A stretch of DNA of 64,000 nucleotides from an uncultured Bacteroidota bacterium (lineage in GTDB: Bacteria > Bacteroidota > Bacteroidia > Chitinophagales > Chitinophagaceae): contig CAIJFI010000008.1 in NCBI GenBank assembly GCA_903819975.1, forward strand, positions 144,384 to 208,383, read 5' to 3'. The notes under the pieces are model-generated. The model ran no database searches and had not been told where the DNA came from. It saw only the letters and a list, made by a program, of their open reading frames with translations. Shown here one piece after another: positions 44,953 to 54,520 of this stretch. How positions within the stretch are numbered: position 1 is the first letter of the stretch; every line of letters begins with the position of its first letter. The position numbers and the translations under genes were made by a program.

Positions 44953-46110
44953 TTAATTCGGGTTGTTTGCGTGATATACTCTTAAGAAGTTTCCGCCTAA
45001 TACTTTTGCAATATCAGCATCTTTATAACCACGCTTAATTAAAGCTTTTGTAAATTCAGGATAATCTAATACTGTCTTTAATTGTAATGGCGCAGAATCA
45101 ATACCATCAAAGTCAGAACCAAGTCCAATATGATCAATGCCAATTAGTTTTACAATATGATCAAAGTGCTGCATTAATATTTCAATATCTGGCTTAATTG
45201 CGTCAGACTCAGCTTTATATTTATTAGTAACAATTGCCATTGCATATTCAGACTGAATTCCGGTAGCTAATAAAGAATCAATTTCCACCTTGTGATTTTT
45301 TCTAAAAGCGTTATTTTTTTTATTAAAATTGCTATCTACAAATCCAGAGAAAAAGTTTAAGCTAATCACGCCACCATTTTTTCCAACTGCTAAAATTTGA
45401 TCATCTTTTAAATTTCTAGAAACAGGGCAAATGGCATAAGCATTACTATGAGAAGCAATGACAGGTTTTGTTGTGGTGTGAATCGCATCCCAAAATGTAG
45501 CTTCTCCCACATGTGAAATATCTACAATAATTCCTAGTTTATTCATGCGGGCAATAATCTCTTTTCCAAATGGAGTCAATCCTTTGTGTCCAGTATATTT
45601 TGGGTCTTTTTCATCTGCATGTGAGCTCGCCCAGGTAGGAGAATTATTCCAAGTTAGGGTCATGTATCTAACGCCTCGTTTGTAAAATGTATCTAATCGG
45701 TTAATGTCACCCTCAAGCATATGTCCACCTTCTACGCCATACTGTGCTATAAACTTGCCTTGCTTAATTGCATCTTGAATTTGCTTCCAGGTCTTTGCAA
45801 CCACCATTTTGTCTGGATTTCTAGCAGCTACTGCGTCAATGGTGTCCATCTCCCTCATAGCCCAAGCGTAAGGATTGACTTTCTCACCATCGCACCAAAT
45901 GGAGAACAATTGATAATCCACCCCACCTTCTTTAAAACGTTTTAAATCGGAATGGTTAATTCCTTTTAAATCCTGGTCCAAACTCACTTTTTTCTCAATA
46001 CAAGCAGTTACAGCATCGTTATGGGTGTCCACTAATACTGACTTAAAATGTATTGCTTGGCCTTGAGCACCAATGGATAAGGCAAGAAAAAGGGGTACTA
46101 AGTATTTCAT
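44953..46110 (-). CDS. Secreted M19 family membrane dipeptidase
   Basis: The 385-residue protein starts with a signal peptide (MKYLVPLFLALSIGAQGQ) and has the M19 zinc site: DTHNDAV (HxD), the bridging Glu in GVEGGHML, the HVGEATFWD and ASHSNAYAICP histidines, and GSDFDGID. These enzymes split dipeptides, including those with D-residues. Secretion would supply amino acids from wall or protein fragments. I start at the ATG at 46110; the longer frame from 46158 would overlap the prfA promoter. It is divergent from prfA. Confidence 0.93.
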   Translation of the reverse strand: MKYLVPLFLALSIGAQGQAIHFKSVLVDTHNDAVTACIEKKVSLDQDLKGINHSDLKRFKEGGVDYQLFSIWCDGEKVNPYAWAMREMDTIDAVAARNPDKMVVAKTWKQIQDAIKQGKFIAQYGVEGGHMLEGDINRLDTFYKRGVRYMTLTWNNSPTWASSHADEKDPKYTGHKGLTPFGKEIIARMNKLGIIVDISHVGEATFWDAIHTTTKPVIASHSNAYAICPVSRNLKDDQILAVGKNGGVISLNFFSGFVDSNFNKKNNAFRKNHKVEIDSLLATGIQSEYAMAIVTNKYKAESDAIKPDIEILMQHFDHIVKLIGIDHIGLGSDFDGIDSAPLQLKTVLDYPEFTKALIKRGYKDADIAKVLGGNFLRVYHANNPN

Positions 46111-46145
46111 GAGATGGGAATGTTTTAATTGACAACTAAAATAGC

Positions 46146-46153
46146 TATTTTTG
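46146..46153 (+). promoter_or_regulatory. -7 box of prfA promoter
   Basis: TATTTTTG fits TAnnTTTG and lies 17 bases before the prfA ATG at 46171. TTTT 19 bases upstream is a weak -33 match. Confidence 0.5.
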
Positions 46154-46170
46154 CGCACAGAAAAACGACT

Positions 46171-47235
46171 ATGTTAGATAAATTAGAAGCCATAAAAGCC
46201 AGATTTGACCAAGTAGGGGTGGCTTTGACCAATCCAGAGATAATCAATAACCAAACTGAGTTTGGTAAAATGAGTAAGGAGTACCGTTCCTTAGAGAAAA
46301 TTGTCATTCCTTACGAGCGCTATGTGAAGGTGTTAGCGGAACATAAATTTGCAAAAGAATCTTTAAATGGAGATGACGCTGATATGCGTGAATTGGCTAA
46401 AATGGAAATGCCAGCTTTAGAAGAAGAAAAAGATACTTTAGAAAAAGACTTGACTAAATTATTGATACCAAAAGATCCTCAGGATGATAAAAATGCCATT
46501 ATTGAATTGAGAGCAGGAACAGGTGGTGATGAGGCAAGTTTATTTGTGGGTGATTTATTGGGTATGTATACAAGATATTGTCAAAAGAAGGGATGGAAGG
46601 TTGCAATTGCAAGTGAGAGTGAAGGATCTGTAGGTGGATACAAGGAAGTTATTTTAGAAGTTACGGGCGAAGATGTATATGGTACAATGAAATTTGAAAG
46701 TGGAGTACATCGTGTACAGCGTGTACCAAGTACAGAAACCCAAGGACGTGTGCATACATCAGCAGCAACAGTTGCAGTAATGCCTGAAGCCGAAGAATTG
46801 GATTTTGTATTGAATCCTGCGGATGTAAAAATGGAAACTTCTCGAAGTGGTGGTGCAGGTGGACAAAACGTAAACAAAGTGGAGACCAAAGTAATGTTAA
46901 CGCATATTCCAACTGGCACAGTTATTATTTGTCAAACAGAGCGTTCTCAGTTGGGTAACAGAGAGAAAGCAATGGGTATGATGCGTACAAAATTATTTGA
47001 AGAGCAAGTGCGTAAGCAAGAAGATGAAATTTCGAGACATCGTAAAACTTTGGTGAGTACGGGAGACCGTAGTGCAAAAATTAGAACCTACAACTGGCCA
47101 CAGGGGCGTGTTACAGATCACCGAGTGAATGTTACTTCTTATAATTTAGATGCAGTGGTGAATGGCGAGATAGATGAATTTATTGAAGCATTACAAATGG
47201 CAGAGAACGCAGAAAAAATGTTAGTACAGAACTAA
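46171..47235 (+). CDS. prfA: Peptide chain release factor 1
   Basis: The 354-residue protein recognises UAA and UAG and releases the finished peptide. It has the RF1 N-terminal helices ([15 protein letters not shown]), the stretch [18 protein letters not shown], and the catalytic GGQ in [11 protein letters not shown], followed by TRSxxQxxN-like [14 protein letters not shown]. The ATG at 46171 is the family start; an in-frame ATG at 46129 lies upstream of the promoter box. Its stop is five bases from that of the convergent galE. Confidence 0.97.
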   Translation: MLDKLEAIKARFDQVGVALTNPEIINNQTEFGKMSKEYRSLEKIVIPYERYVKVLAEHKFAKESLNGDDADMRELAKMEMPALEEEKDTLEKDLTKLLIPKDPQDDKNAIIELRAGTGGDEASLFVGDLLGMYTRYCQKKGWKVAIASESEGSVGGYKEVILEVTGEDVYGTMKFESGVHRVQRVPSTETQGRVHTSAATVAVMPEAEELDFVLNPADVKMETSRSGGAGGQNVNKVETKVMLTHIPTGTVIICQTERSQLGNREKAMGMMRTKLFEEQVRKQEDEISRHRKTLVSTGDRSAKIRTYNWPQGRVTDHRVNVTSYNLDAVVNGEIDEFIEALQMAENAEKMLVQN

Positions 47236-47240
47236 TATTA

Positions 47241-48257
47241 TTATTTCGCTAAACTTTGTTCCCATTGCCAAGCCGTAAGCATCATTTCGTCTAAGCCATA
47301 TTTGCATTTCCATCCAAGTGTGTTTACCGCTTTATCATTGTTAGCATAAATCGCAACAATATCACCAGCTCTTCTTGGTCCAATTTCGTAATTCAATTGA
47401 ACACCACTAACTTTTTCAAAAGCTTTGATGGCTTCTAACACTGTAATACCATTACCTGTTCCTAAATTGAAAACCTCACAAGATTTTTCGCTATTGTTTT
47501 TAATTGAATATTGTAATGCTAAAGTATGAGCATGCGCTATATCACAAACATGTATATAGTCTCTTATGCAACTTCCATCACGTGTATCATAATCGGCGCC
47601 GTGCACTTGCATGGTCGGCAATTTACCAATGGCAGTTTGTGTAATAGCAGGCACTAAATTTTGAGGACGTCCAATTGGAAGTTCACCAATAGCGGTGCTA
47701 GGATGTGCGCCCACTGGATTAAAGTATCTTAATAAAATAGTAGACAAAGGATAGGTGAAAGCAGTATCTCTTACAATGGTTTCACCCATTTGCTTGGTAG
47801 CGCCATAAGGGGAAGCTGCAGTTTGTAAAGGTGTAGATTCTGTTACAGGAATGCTATCTGGATTTCCATAAACAGTACATGATGAAGAAAATATAAAATG
47901 CTTTGCATTATATTTAACGGCCATCTGCAATAAGTGTACTAAGGAGAATAAATTATTATCGTAATAATCCAAAGGTTTTTCTACCGACTCGCCAACGGCT
48001 TTAAAAGCAGCAAAGTGAATGATGCCAATGATAGTAGGATTTTCAATAAAAATATTTTCAGTTGCTTGCTTATCAGTTAAATCAACTTTGTAGTTTTTGA
48101 TTTTCTTTCCAGTTATTTGTTCAATCCCTATTAATGATTTGTCAGAGGCTCTAGATAAATTATCGGCAGAAATAACATCAAATCCGTGTTCAATTAAATC
48201 AACAATGGTATGCGCTCCAATATATCCGCACCCGCCTGTAACTAAGATAGTTTGCAT
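47241..48257 (-). CDS. galE: UDP-glucose 4-epimerase
   Basis: The 338-residue short-chain dehydrogenase-type enzyme interconverts UDP-glucose and UDP-galactose. It has the NAD-binding VTGGCGYIGAHT, the active-site Ser-x-x-Tyr-x-x-x-Lys region (SSSCTVYG and PYGATKQMGE) and RYFNPVGAHPS. GalE supplies precursors for surface polysaccharides. It follows the histidine kinase gene by 50 bases on the same strand but is probably functionally separate from it. Confidence 0.95.
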   Translation of the reverse strand: MQTILVTGGCGYIGAHTIVDLIEHGFDVISADNLSRASDKSLIGIEQITGKKIKNYKVDLTDKQATENIFIENPTIIGIIHFAAFKAVGESVEKPLDYYDNNLFSLVHLLQMAVKYNAKHFIFSSSCTVYGNPDSIPVTESTPLQTAASPYGATKQMGETIVRDTAFTYPLSTILLRYFNPVGAHPSTAIGELPIGRPQNLVPAITQTAIGKLPTMQVHGADYDTRDGSCIRDYIHVCDIAHAHTLALQYSIKNNSEKSCEVFNLGTGNGITVLEAIKAFEKVSGVQLNYEIGPRRAGDIVAIYANNDKAVNTLGWKCKYGLDEMMLTAWQWEQSLAK

Positions 48258-48307
48258 TAGAAAAATTTAGAATACAAAGAAACGAAAAAACATCTACATA
48301 TCTGGCT

Positions 48308-49354
48308 TTAAGCCTTGGTTGCCAATGTAAATCCTACAGTAGTGCCTACATTTTGTTTACTGCGTATTTGCATGGTTTCATTGTGCGCTTCCATAATATG
48401 CTTGCAAATGGCAAGTCCAAGACCGGTACCGCCAATATCTCTGCTTCTCGCATCATCGGTGCGGTAAAAGCGTTCAAATAGTCTTGGCAAGTGCTCTTCT
48501 GCAACACCTATGCCATCATCGCTAATTTCAATTAATAATTTATTGTCTTCCATTTTATAAACACTGGCAATAATCTGTCCGTCAACCTTGCCGTATTTTG
48601 CAGCATTTGAAATGATGTTTACCAATACTTGATAAATTTTATTTCTATCTGCAAAAACATGAGTAGGGGATTCACTGCCTTTTTTATAATGAAATTGAAT
48701 ATTTTTCTTTAGCCACTTAACACTCAAGTTGTGTACTACTTCATTAATAAGGTCTTGAATAATAAATGACGTTTTAAGAATTGGTTCTTTATTAATCTCT
48801 AAATTGGTAATAACGTCTACATCATTAAGTAAGCCAACTAAGCGTTGAACATTTGCTTGTGCTTGATTAATAAATTTATTTCCAATGATAGGATCCTCCA
48901 TAGCACCATCTGCAATTAATTCCAAGTATCCTTGAATTGCAAAAATGGGTGTTTTTATTTCATGAGAAAGATTTTGTAAAAACTCTTTTCTGAAAGCTTC
49001 ATTGGATTGCAATTGTTGAATTTGCTCGGTTTGCTGTGCAGCCCATTGTTCAACATCCTCTCTAACATCGTCAATGCCTTTTTGAGGAAGAATGTATTTT
49101 TGATAAGCTTCTTCTCTTTTACTTGCTTTAGTAGAAGAAATGAGCTTGTAAATAAGTTTAATTTTTCTGTAGATGAAGTATTCTAAAATACGATATACTA
49201 AAAAATAAATAACAACAAAGCAAGTAATAAAATAAGCCAATAGTATTTTCCAATCCGTAATTAAAGCAAAAACACTTAACCCAATAATGCTAGATAGCAA
49301 TAATGCAGTTAAAGCAGCTAATTGTTTAGGGGATAAGTTTTTTTCTTTAAACAT
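48308..49354 (-). CDS. Sensor histidine kinase (PhoR-like)
   Basis: The 348-residue kinase has two close membrane helices (about 12-55) and almost no periplasmic loop, so it may sense within the membrane or through partners. The HisKA box LSHEIKTPIFAIQGYLE holds the phospho-His. ATP-binding boxes follow: NIISNAAKYG (N), DDGIGVAEEHLPRLFERFYR (G1/F) and GGTGLGLAICKHI (G2). It sits 62 bases downstream of a response regulator on the same strand, which is almost certainly its partner. The signal is unknown; PhoR-type sequence would fit phosphate or envelope stress. Confidence 0.93.
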   Translation of the reverse strand: MFKEKNLSPKQLAALTALLLSSIIGLSVFALITDWKILLAYFITCFVVIYFLVYRILEYFIYRKIKLIYKLISSTKASKREEAYQKYILPQKGIDDVREDVEQWAAQQTEQIQQLQSNEAFRKEFLQNLSHEIKTPIFAIQGYLELIADGAMEDPIIGNKFINQAQANVQRLVGLLNDVDVITNLEINKEPILKTSFIIQDLINEVVHNLSVKWLKKNIQFHYKKGSESPTHVFADRNKIYQVLVNIISNAAKYGKVDGQIIASVYKMEDNKLLIEISDDGIGVAEEHLPRLFERFYRTDDARSRDIGGTGLGLAICKHIMEAHNETMQIRSKQNVGTTVGFTLATKA

Positions 49355-49416
49355 ATACTTGGCAGTGCCTGAATATTAGTGACGAAGTTAGCTTATTCTA
49401 ACTAATTAAGTAAGGA

Positions 49417-50100
49417 CTAATAATCAAATTTGTATCCAACTCCTTTAACGGTTGTAATACATTCAATACCCAGCTTTACCCTGATTTTTCTTACATGAAC
49501 ATCAATGGTACGATCGCCTACAATTACATCATTACCCCATACTTGTGAAAGTATTTCATTTCTTAAAAATACTCTACCCGGTTGAGCTGCAAGTAAGAAC
49601 AGAAGTTCAAATTCTTTCTTTGCTAGTACATGGGTTACACCATTTAAAATGGTTTTATATTGAGAAGGGTCAATTGTTAAGTCTCTAACTTGAATGACTT
49701 TATTGTCCGTTGCACTAGGTTGAATTCTTCGGAATAATGCCGAAATACGACTTACTAATACCTTTGGACTAATAGGCTTGTTTACAAAGTCGTCACCACC
49801 TAATTCAAGTCCTTTAATATGTGATTCTTCGTCGTTTAATGCTGTTAATAATACAATAAGTGTTTTGTCAAATTGCTTATTGCTTCTTAAATATTCGCAA
49901 ACCTCAAAACCATTTCGCTTTGGCATCATGATATCCAAAATAATACAATCTGGTGTATGAATTTGCGCTTTCTCAATGGCTTCACTTCCATCCTTTGCTG
50001 AGAAAACTTCAAAACCTGCTTTTAATAAATGATAACTAATAATCTCAATGATATCAGGTTCGTCGTCAGCAATTAATATTTTTATAGGATTGGTTTCCAT
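49417..50100 (-). CDS. OmpR-family two-component response regulator
   Basis: The 227-residue protein has a receiver domain with acidic pocket ADDEPD and phospho-acceptor Asp56 in IILDIMMPKRNG, the Thr in VLLTALND and a conserved Lys in FVNKPISPKVL. A winged-helix DNA-binding domain follows (about 125-227), with RVFLRNEILSQVWG and DRTIDVHVRKIRVKLG. It is activated by the adjacent kinase and probably binds direct repeats upstream of its targets. A -7 box lies 14 bases before the ATG. Confidence 0.96.
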   Translation of the reverse strand: METNPIKILIADDEPDIIEIISYHLLKAGFEVFSAKDGSEAIEKAQIHTPDCIILDIMMPKRNGFEVCEYLRSNKQFDKTLIVLLTALNDEESHIKGLELGGDDFVNKPISPKVLVSRISALFRRIQPSATDNKVIQVRDLTIDPSQYKTILNGVTHVLAKKEFELLFLLAAQPGRVFLRNEILSQVWGNDVIVGDRTIDVHVRKIRVKLGIECITTVKGVGYKFDY

Positions 50101-50114
50101 AACTAATGTATAGC

Positions 50115-50122
50115 CAAAAGTA
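50115..50122 (-). promoter_or_regulatory. -7 box of the response-regulator promoter
   Basis: TACTTTTG on the minus strand lies 14 bases before the regulator ATG. A GTTA near 50145-50142 is a weak -33 element. Confidence 0.45.
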
Positions 50123-50187
50123 AGCCTTAATATGCATAACCTAACAGGATGCCAAGGTTATCAAATTGTTAACTAAAAATAGATCTT

Positions 50188-50844
50188 TTAGGCCTCTTTT
50201 AGAATATGCAAAATATATGGATTTGCCTTTTTTTCTCTGCCCCAATTGGTTGCAGGTCCATGTCCTGAATAAATTGTCATGGTATCTGGTAAAGGGAAAA
50301 TTTGCGAGCTAATACTTTTTATTAAATCTAAGGGGTTGCTGCCGGGAAGGTCGGTTCTACCTACACCATCTTTAAATATTAAATCACCCCCAATCATAAA
50401 ATCCTGTTTTTCATTGTAAAAGCAAACACTACCAGGTGAATGTCCTGGTGTTACAAGTACTTTAAATTGATCAGAACCGAATTGTATGATATCATCTTGT
50501 CCGATATATTTAACTGGCCCTTTATAGGGCTCACAAGGAACGCCCCATCTTGCACCACCTTCAGGAAGGCGATCAATTACTGGTTGTTCATTAATATGAA
50601 AATGTGCAGTAAGATTATATTTTTCACTCACAAAATTATTTCCAAATACATGATCTAAATGGCAATGCGTGTTTAAAAGTAAAGTCGGAGTAAGCGCATT
50701 TGAACTTATAAATTCAGCTAATGCCTCTTGCTCATTTCTTAAATAACATCCCGGGTCCACAATAATTGCTTCTTTTTGTTCATTATATAAAATATAAGTG
50801 TTTTCTTGAAATGCGTTAAAGCAAAAAGAATGTATTGTTAACAT
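50188..50844 (-). CDS. MBL-fold hydrolase, glyoxalase II-like
   Basis: The 218-residue protein has the THCHLDHVFG zinc motif, the TPGHSPGSVC loop, the bridging Asp in GGDLIFKDGVGRTDLPGS and a final GHGPATNWGREKK. This is the pattern of YcbL-type hydroxyacylglutathione hydrolases and related thioesterases. The substrate may be S-lactoylglutathione or another thioester, but Bacteroidota often lack glutathione. It lies 23 bases downstream of pyrD and is probably co-transcribed. Confidence 0.9.
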   Translation of the reverse strand: MLTIHSFCFNAFQENTYILYNEQKEAIIVDPGCYLRNEQEALAEFISSNALTPTLLLNTHCHLDHVFGNNFVSEKYNLTAHFHINEQPVIDRLPEGGARWGVPCEPYKGPVKYIGQDDIIQFGSDQFKVLVTPGHSPGSVCFYNEKQDFMIGGDLIFKDGVGRTDLPGSNPLDLIKSISSQIFPLPDTMTIYSGHGPATNWGREKKANPYILHILKEA

Positions 50845-50867
50845 GAAATGTATTTAATAATATGTAA

Positions 50868-51908
50868 TTATAATTGGTTAGATAAATGCTTGCAAATGTT
50901 TTTTACAATAGCAGGGCCTTCGTAAATAAATCCGGTCCATATTTGAACCAAGCTTGCGCCTGCATCTATTTTTGCTTGTGCATCTTCGCCTTTAAAAATA
51001 CCACCACTTGCAATAATGGGTAGACGATTGCCTATTCCTTTATGTAAATATTGTAATACCTGATTAGATTTTTCTAATAATGGCTGCCCACTTAATCCAC
51101 CTGCACCAATAGCTGTTGCTTTTTCTAAATTTGCGGCATTCAATAAGCTACGATCCAATGTGGTATTGCTTGATACAAGACCATCTATTTTTACTTCCTG
51201 TGTAAGAGATATAATATCATCTAAAGCCGAAATTTCTAAATCGGGTGCAATTTTTAATAAAATGGGCTTGTTGTTTTTATTTAAATTTTGCAACTCGCTA
51301 AATATTTTTCTCAATGATTCTTTTTCTTGTAATTCGCGAAGTCCTGGTGTATTAGGAGAACTTACATTCACCACAAAATAATCAACCACATTCTCTAGTC
51401 CAATAAAATTGGTACAATAGTCTTTCCAAGCATCACTGTTTTCAGTCACTTTATTTTTTCCAATATTCCCACCAATAATTAATGTTGAATTTGTTTTTTC
51501 TTTTCTTGTTGTCAATCTTTTTGCAATGGCATCTACTCCGTCATTGTTAAAACCCATTCTATTAATCAATGCTTTTTGACTTGGAAGTCTAAACAATCTT
51601 GGAGTAGGATTTCCGGCTTGTGCTTTAGGTGTAACAGTGCCAATTTCTACAAATCCAAAGCCTAATAATTCCAATACATCTAAGTGCTCGGCGTTTTTAT
51701 CAAAGCCTGCGCCTAATCCCACGGGGTTTGGAAAGTTTAAGCCAAATAAGTTTGTTGAAAGTTCTTTTCCTTTGTATTGGAAACTCCCTGCAAGTAATTG
51801 CTTTCCCATTGGAAGGGCAGCCGCAATATGTAAACCTTGCATGGAAACTTTATGGGCCGTTTCGGGCGGCATTAAAAACAGGGTATTTCTGATAATCGGG
51901 TACAACAT
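50868..51908 (-). CDS. pyrD: Dihydroorotate dehydrogenase (quinone, class 2)
   Basis: The 346-residue FMN enzyme oxidises dihydroorotate with quinone in pyrimidine synthesis. The N-terminal helix segment (MLYPIIRNTLFLMPPETAHKVSM) that reaches the membrane marks class 2. Other motifs are NPVGLGAGFDKNAE, INRMGFNNDG, VNVSSPNTPGLR and GLVSSNTT. The start ATG lies only five bases after a -7 box, so the transcript could be leaderless. Confidence 0.97.
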   Translation of the reverse strand: MLYPIIRNTLFLMPPETAHKVSMQGLHIAAALPMGKQLLAGSFQYKGKELSTNLFGLNFPNPVGLGAGFDKNAEHLDVLELLGFGFVEIGTVTPKAQAGNPTPRLFRLPSQKALINRMGFNNDGVDAIAKRLTTRKEKTNSTLIIGGNIGKNKVTENSDAWKDYCTNFIGLENVVDYFVVNVSSPNTPGLRELQEKESLRKIFSELQNLNKNNKPILLKIAPDLEISALDDIISLTQEVKIDGLVSSNTTLDRSLLNAANLEKATAIGAGGLSGQPLLEKSNQVLQYLHKGIGNRLPIIASGGIFKGEDAQAKIDAGASLVQIWTGFIYEGPAIVKNICKHLSNQL

Positions 51909-51912
51909 GCTA

Positions 51913-51920
51913 CAAAATTA
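51913..51920 (-). promoter_or_regulatory. -7 box of pyrD promoter, abutting the start codon
   Basis: TAATTTTG on the minus strand ends five bases before the pyrD ATG, with a GTTTA about 20 bases upstream. Transcription would begin at or next to the ATG. Confidence 0.45.
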
Positions 51921-52009
51921 CAATGAAATATTTAGTTGCATAAACAACTGTTTATAAAAATGACTACATTTAGGGTCAAATTGAGTGTAGAACTAATAAA
52001 TTCAACCTT

Positions 52010-53185
52010 ATGCAAGAAGCTTATATAGTAGCAGGTTTTAGAACTGCCGTGACAAAGAGTAAAAAAGGGGGCTTTCGTTTTATGCGTTCAGACGAATTAG
52101 CGATTCAGGTAATTCAGGGTTTGATGAAAAGTTTACCAGCATTAGATCCGAAATTAGTAGATGATGTAATTGTGGGTAATGCGGTACCTGAAGCGGAGCA
52201 GGGTTTACAATTTGGAAGAATGATTTCGGCAAAAGCACTTGGAATTGAAGTGCCAGGAATTACTATAAATAGATATTGCGCAAGTGGATTAGAAAGTATT
52301 GCTATGGCGACTGCAAAAATTAGAACAGGAATGGCTGATTGTATTATTGCAGGTGGAACAGAATCTATGAGTTTGGTTCCTACTGCTGGTTGGAAAACAG
52401 TTCCTGCTTATTCAATTGCAGTGGAAGAGCCGGATTTTTATTTATCAATGGGATTAACTGCCGAAGCGGTTGCTAAAGAATATAATGTAAGTAGAGAAGA
52501 TCAGGATGCATTTGCTTTAGCGTCGCATCAAAAAGCGAAAGCTGCAATTGATAACGGTTATTTTAAGAAAGGTATTTTACCAATTGAAATAACGGAGACT
52601 TATGTGAATGAAAAAAATAAGAAAGCTACAAAATCATATATTGTTGATACCGATGATGGTGTGCGTGCTGATACTACTGTTGAAGCATTGGCAAAATTAA
52701 AACCAGCATTTGCAGTAAAGGGTTCTGTTACTGCAGGTAATTCTTCACAAACAAGTGATGGGGCAAGTTTTGTTATTGTAATGAGTGAGAAGATGATTAA
52801 TTCGCTAGGATTGAAGCCTATTGGGCGTTTAGTGAATTGTGCATCGGCAGGTGTACATCCAAGAATTATGGGTATTGGTCCTGTTGCTGCGATACCAAAA
52901 GTATTAAAGCAAGCAGGAATGAATTTAGATCAGATAGATTTAATAGAACTGAATGAAGCGTTTGCATCACAATCATTAGCTGTGATTCGTGAATTACAAT
53001 TAGATACGAATAAAGTTAATATCAATGGTGGTGCCATTGCATTAGGTCATCCATTAGGTTGCACAGGTTCAAAATTAACAGTGCAAATTTTAAACGATAT
53101 GGAACGCTTAAATAAAAAATATGGTATCGTGACAGCCTGTGTTGGTGGTGGTCAGGGTATTGCCGGAATAATCGAAAGATTATAG
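52010..53185 (+). CDS. fadA: Acetyl-CoA C-acyltransferase (thiolase)
   Basis: The 391-residue thiolase has the nucleophile Cys90 in NRYCASGLESI, the substrate segment EPDFYLSMGLTAE, NINGGAIALGHPLGCTG with the catalytic His, and the second Cys in TACVGGGQG. It splits 3-ketoacyl-CoA with CoA in beta-oxidation or runs in reverse. No fadB is adjacent, so an acetoacetyl-CoA role is also possible. It stands alone on the plus strand, convergent with namZ. Confidence 0.93.
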   Translation: MQEAYIVAGFRTAVTKSKKGGFRFMRSDELAIQVIQGLMKSLPALDPKLVDDVIVGNAVPEAEQGLQFGRMISAKALGIEVPGITINRYCASGLESIAMATAKIRTGMADCIIAGGTESMSLVPTAGWKTVPAYSIAVEEPDFYLSMGLTAEAVAKEYNVSREDQDAFALASHQKAKAAIDNGYFKKGILPIEITETYVNEKNKKATKSYIVDTDDGVRADTTVEALAKLKPAFAVKGSVTAGNSSQTSDGASFVIVMSEKMINSLGLKPIGRLVNCASAGVHPRIMGIGPVAAIPKVLKQAGMNLDQIDLIELNEAFASQSLAVIRELQLDTNKVNINGGAIALGHPLGCTGSKLTVQILNDMERLNKKYGIVTACVGGGQGIAGIIERL

Positions 53186-53248
53186 AACGCTTTAAATAAC
53201 AAGTGTATAAATGGGTAAGTTTATAACCCTGTTTAAGGTGCATTCCTA

Positions 53249-54457
53249 TTATTCGTAATCTTTGTATAGCAGATACTTTTTACGTTTTAATTTATACGCA
53301 GTTAATCCTGGCTCCCAAGATTTTCTTATTGCTGCTTCCGAATCACCTGCTTTTAATTGTTGCATTAAGGAAGCATTGCCTGCTAACTTATTAAAAAAGT
53401 AGTTGGTTGGCTCATTCACTTTTGGTGCAATAAAAAAACTATCTTTTTGCGGGAAGCTTTTATACATTTCAATAATCAATCCAAGGTCAATCTTATCCTT
53501 TGGTGGCGTTACTTTTGTAAGATCCCATCCATAACATTTTTGACCGTATAGTTTAGAAGACATTGCACCAACTCTTGGGTTGGGCGTAAAACTAAACTTT
53601 GTATTATCAATACTTGGATGTCCAATATAAGCGAAAGCATGCGCTGTGCCACGCCCTTCACTCATAACAGTACCTTCTACTAAACAAGTTGTAGGGTACC
53701 ACAATATAGAAGTCATATCAGCAAGGTTAGGAGAGGGTGGGACATTTAAAGTATACATGGAATGGTGATCGTAATTTTTATTACGAATAATAGTAAGCGA
53801 CCAACTTGCATTTTGTTTTGCTTTTGTTGAATCCATTTTCATCCATCCTTCTCCTCTTAATAATTGTGCATACTCTCCAATAGTCAGACCATACACAATT
53901 GGCACAGCTTGTTTTCCTACTCCACTTGTAAAAGGCGTTTCTAATATTGGCCCATCTACATAATGTCCATTTGGATTAGGACGATCTAAAATAACCAATG
54001 GCTTATTATTAGCCATTGCTGCTTCCATAAAATATTGCAAAGAATTAATGTAGGTATAAAAACGAGTTCCTACATCTTGTACATCAAATAACATAATATC
54101 AACGTCTAACAAATCATTTGCGTCTGGAGCATTTTTTTTGCCATATAAAGAAACAATTTTAATACCCGTTTTTGCATCTATTTCGTCACTTACTTTTTCG
54201 CCAGCATCAGCGGTGCCCCTAAGACCATGTTCGGGTGTAAATACTTTTTGAATTGTGATGCCCGATTTTATTAAGGTGTCAATTAAATGAGTGCTACCAA
54301 CTACTGCGGTTTGATTGGTGAATAATCCTACTCTTTTATTTTTTAGCAAAGGGAAATATTCACTTGTTTGATAAGCCCCAGGTAAAATTGGTTTTTGCGC
54401 ATTTAATTGTGTTGCTGAAAACAAAACAATACATAATAAAAGAATTACTTTATTCAT
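53249..54457 (-). CDS. namZ: Exo-beta-N-acetylmuramidase NamZ (DUF1343)
   Basis: The 402-residue secreted protein (signal MNKVILLLCIVLFSATQLNA) has the DUF1343 pattern: VGLFTNQTAV, FTPEHGLRGTADAGEKV, DVQDVGTRFYTYI, LDRPNPNGHYVDGP and SEGRGTAHAFAYIG. DUF1343 was shown in Bacillus subtilis to be NamZ, which cuts MurNAc from the non-reducing end of wall fragments. It works there with NagZ and AmiE; here those two activities seem fused in the gene at 1028-3856. I start at the ATG at 54457. A terminator lies just upstream, so it has its own promoter. Confidence 0.88.
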   Translation of the reverse strand: MNKVILLLCIVLFSATQLNAQKPILPGAYQTSEYFPLLKNKRVGLFTNQTAVVGSTHLIDTLIKSGITIQKVFTPEHGLRGTADAGEKVSDEIDAKTGIKIVSLYGKKNAPDANDLLDVDIMLFDVQDVGTRFYTYINSLQYFMEAAMANNKPLVILDRPNPNGHYVDGPILETPFTSGVGKQAVPIVYGLTIGEYAQLLRGEGWMKMDSTKAKQNASWSLTIIRNKNYDHHSMYTLNVPPSPNLADMTSILWYPTTCLVEGTVMSEGRGTAHAFAYIGHPSIDNTKFSFTPNPRVGAMSSKLYGQKCYGWDLTKVTPPKDKIDLGLIIEMYKSFPQKDSFFIAPKVNEPTNYFFNKLAGNASLMQQLKAGDSEAAIRKSWEPGLTAYKLKRKKYLLYKDYE

Positions 54458-54486
54458 AGTGGCTGGTTGTATCACAATTTAATAAA

Positions 54487-54510
54487 AAAAGCGTCTTAGT
54501 TGACGCTTTT
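54487..54510 (-). terminator. Terminator after nadE
   Basis: AAAAGCGTC (54487-54495) pairs with GACGCTTTT (54502-54510) around TTAGTT. The hairpin sits 10 bases past the nadE stop. Confidence 0.85.
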
Positions 54511-54520
54511 AATTTACTGA

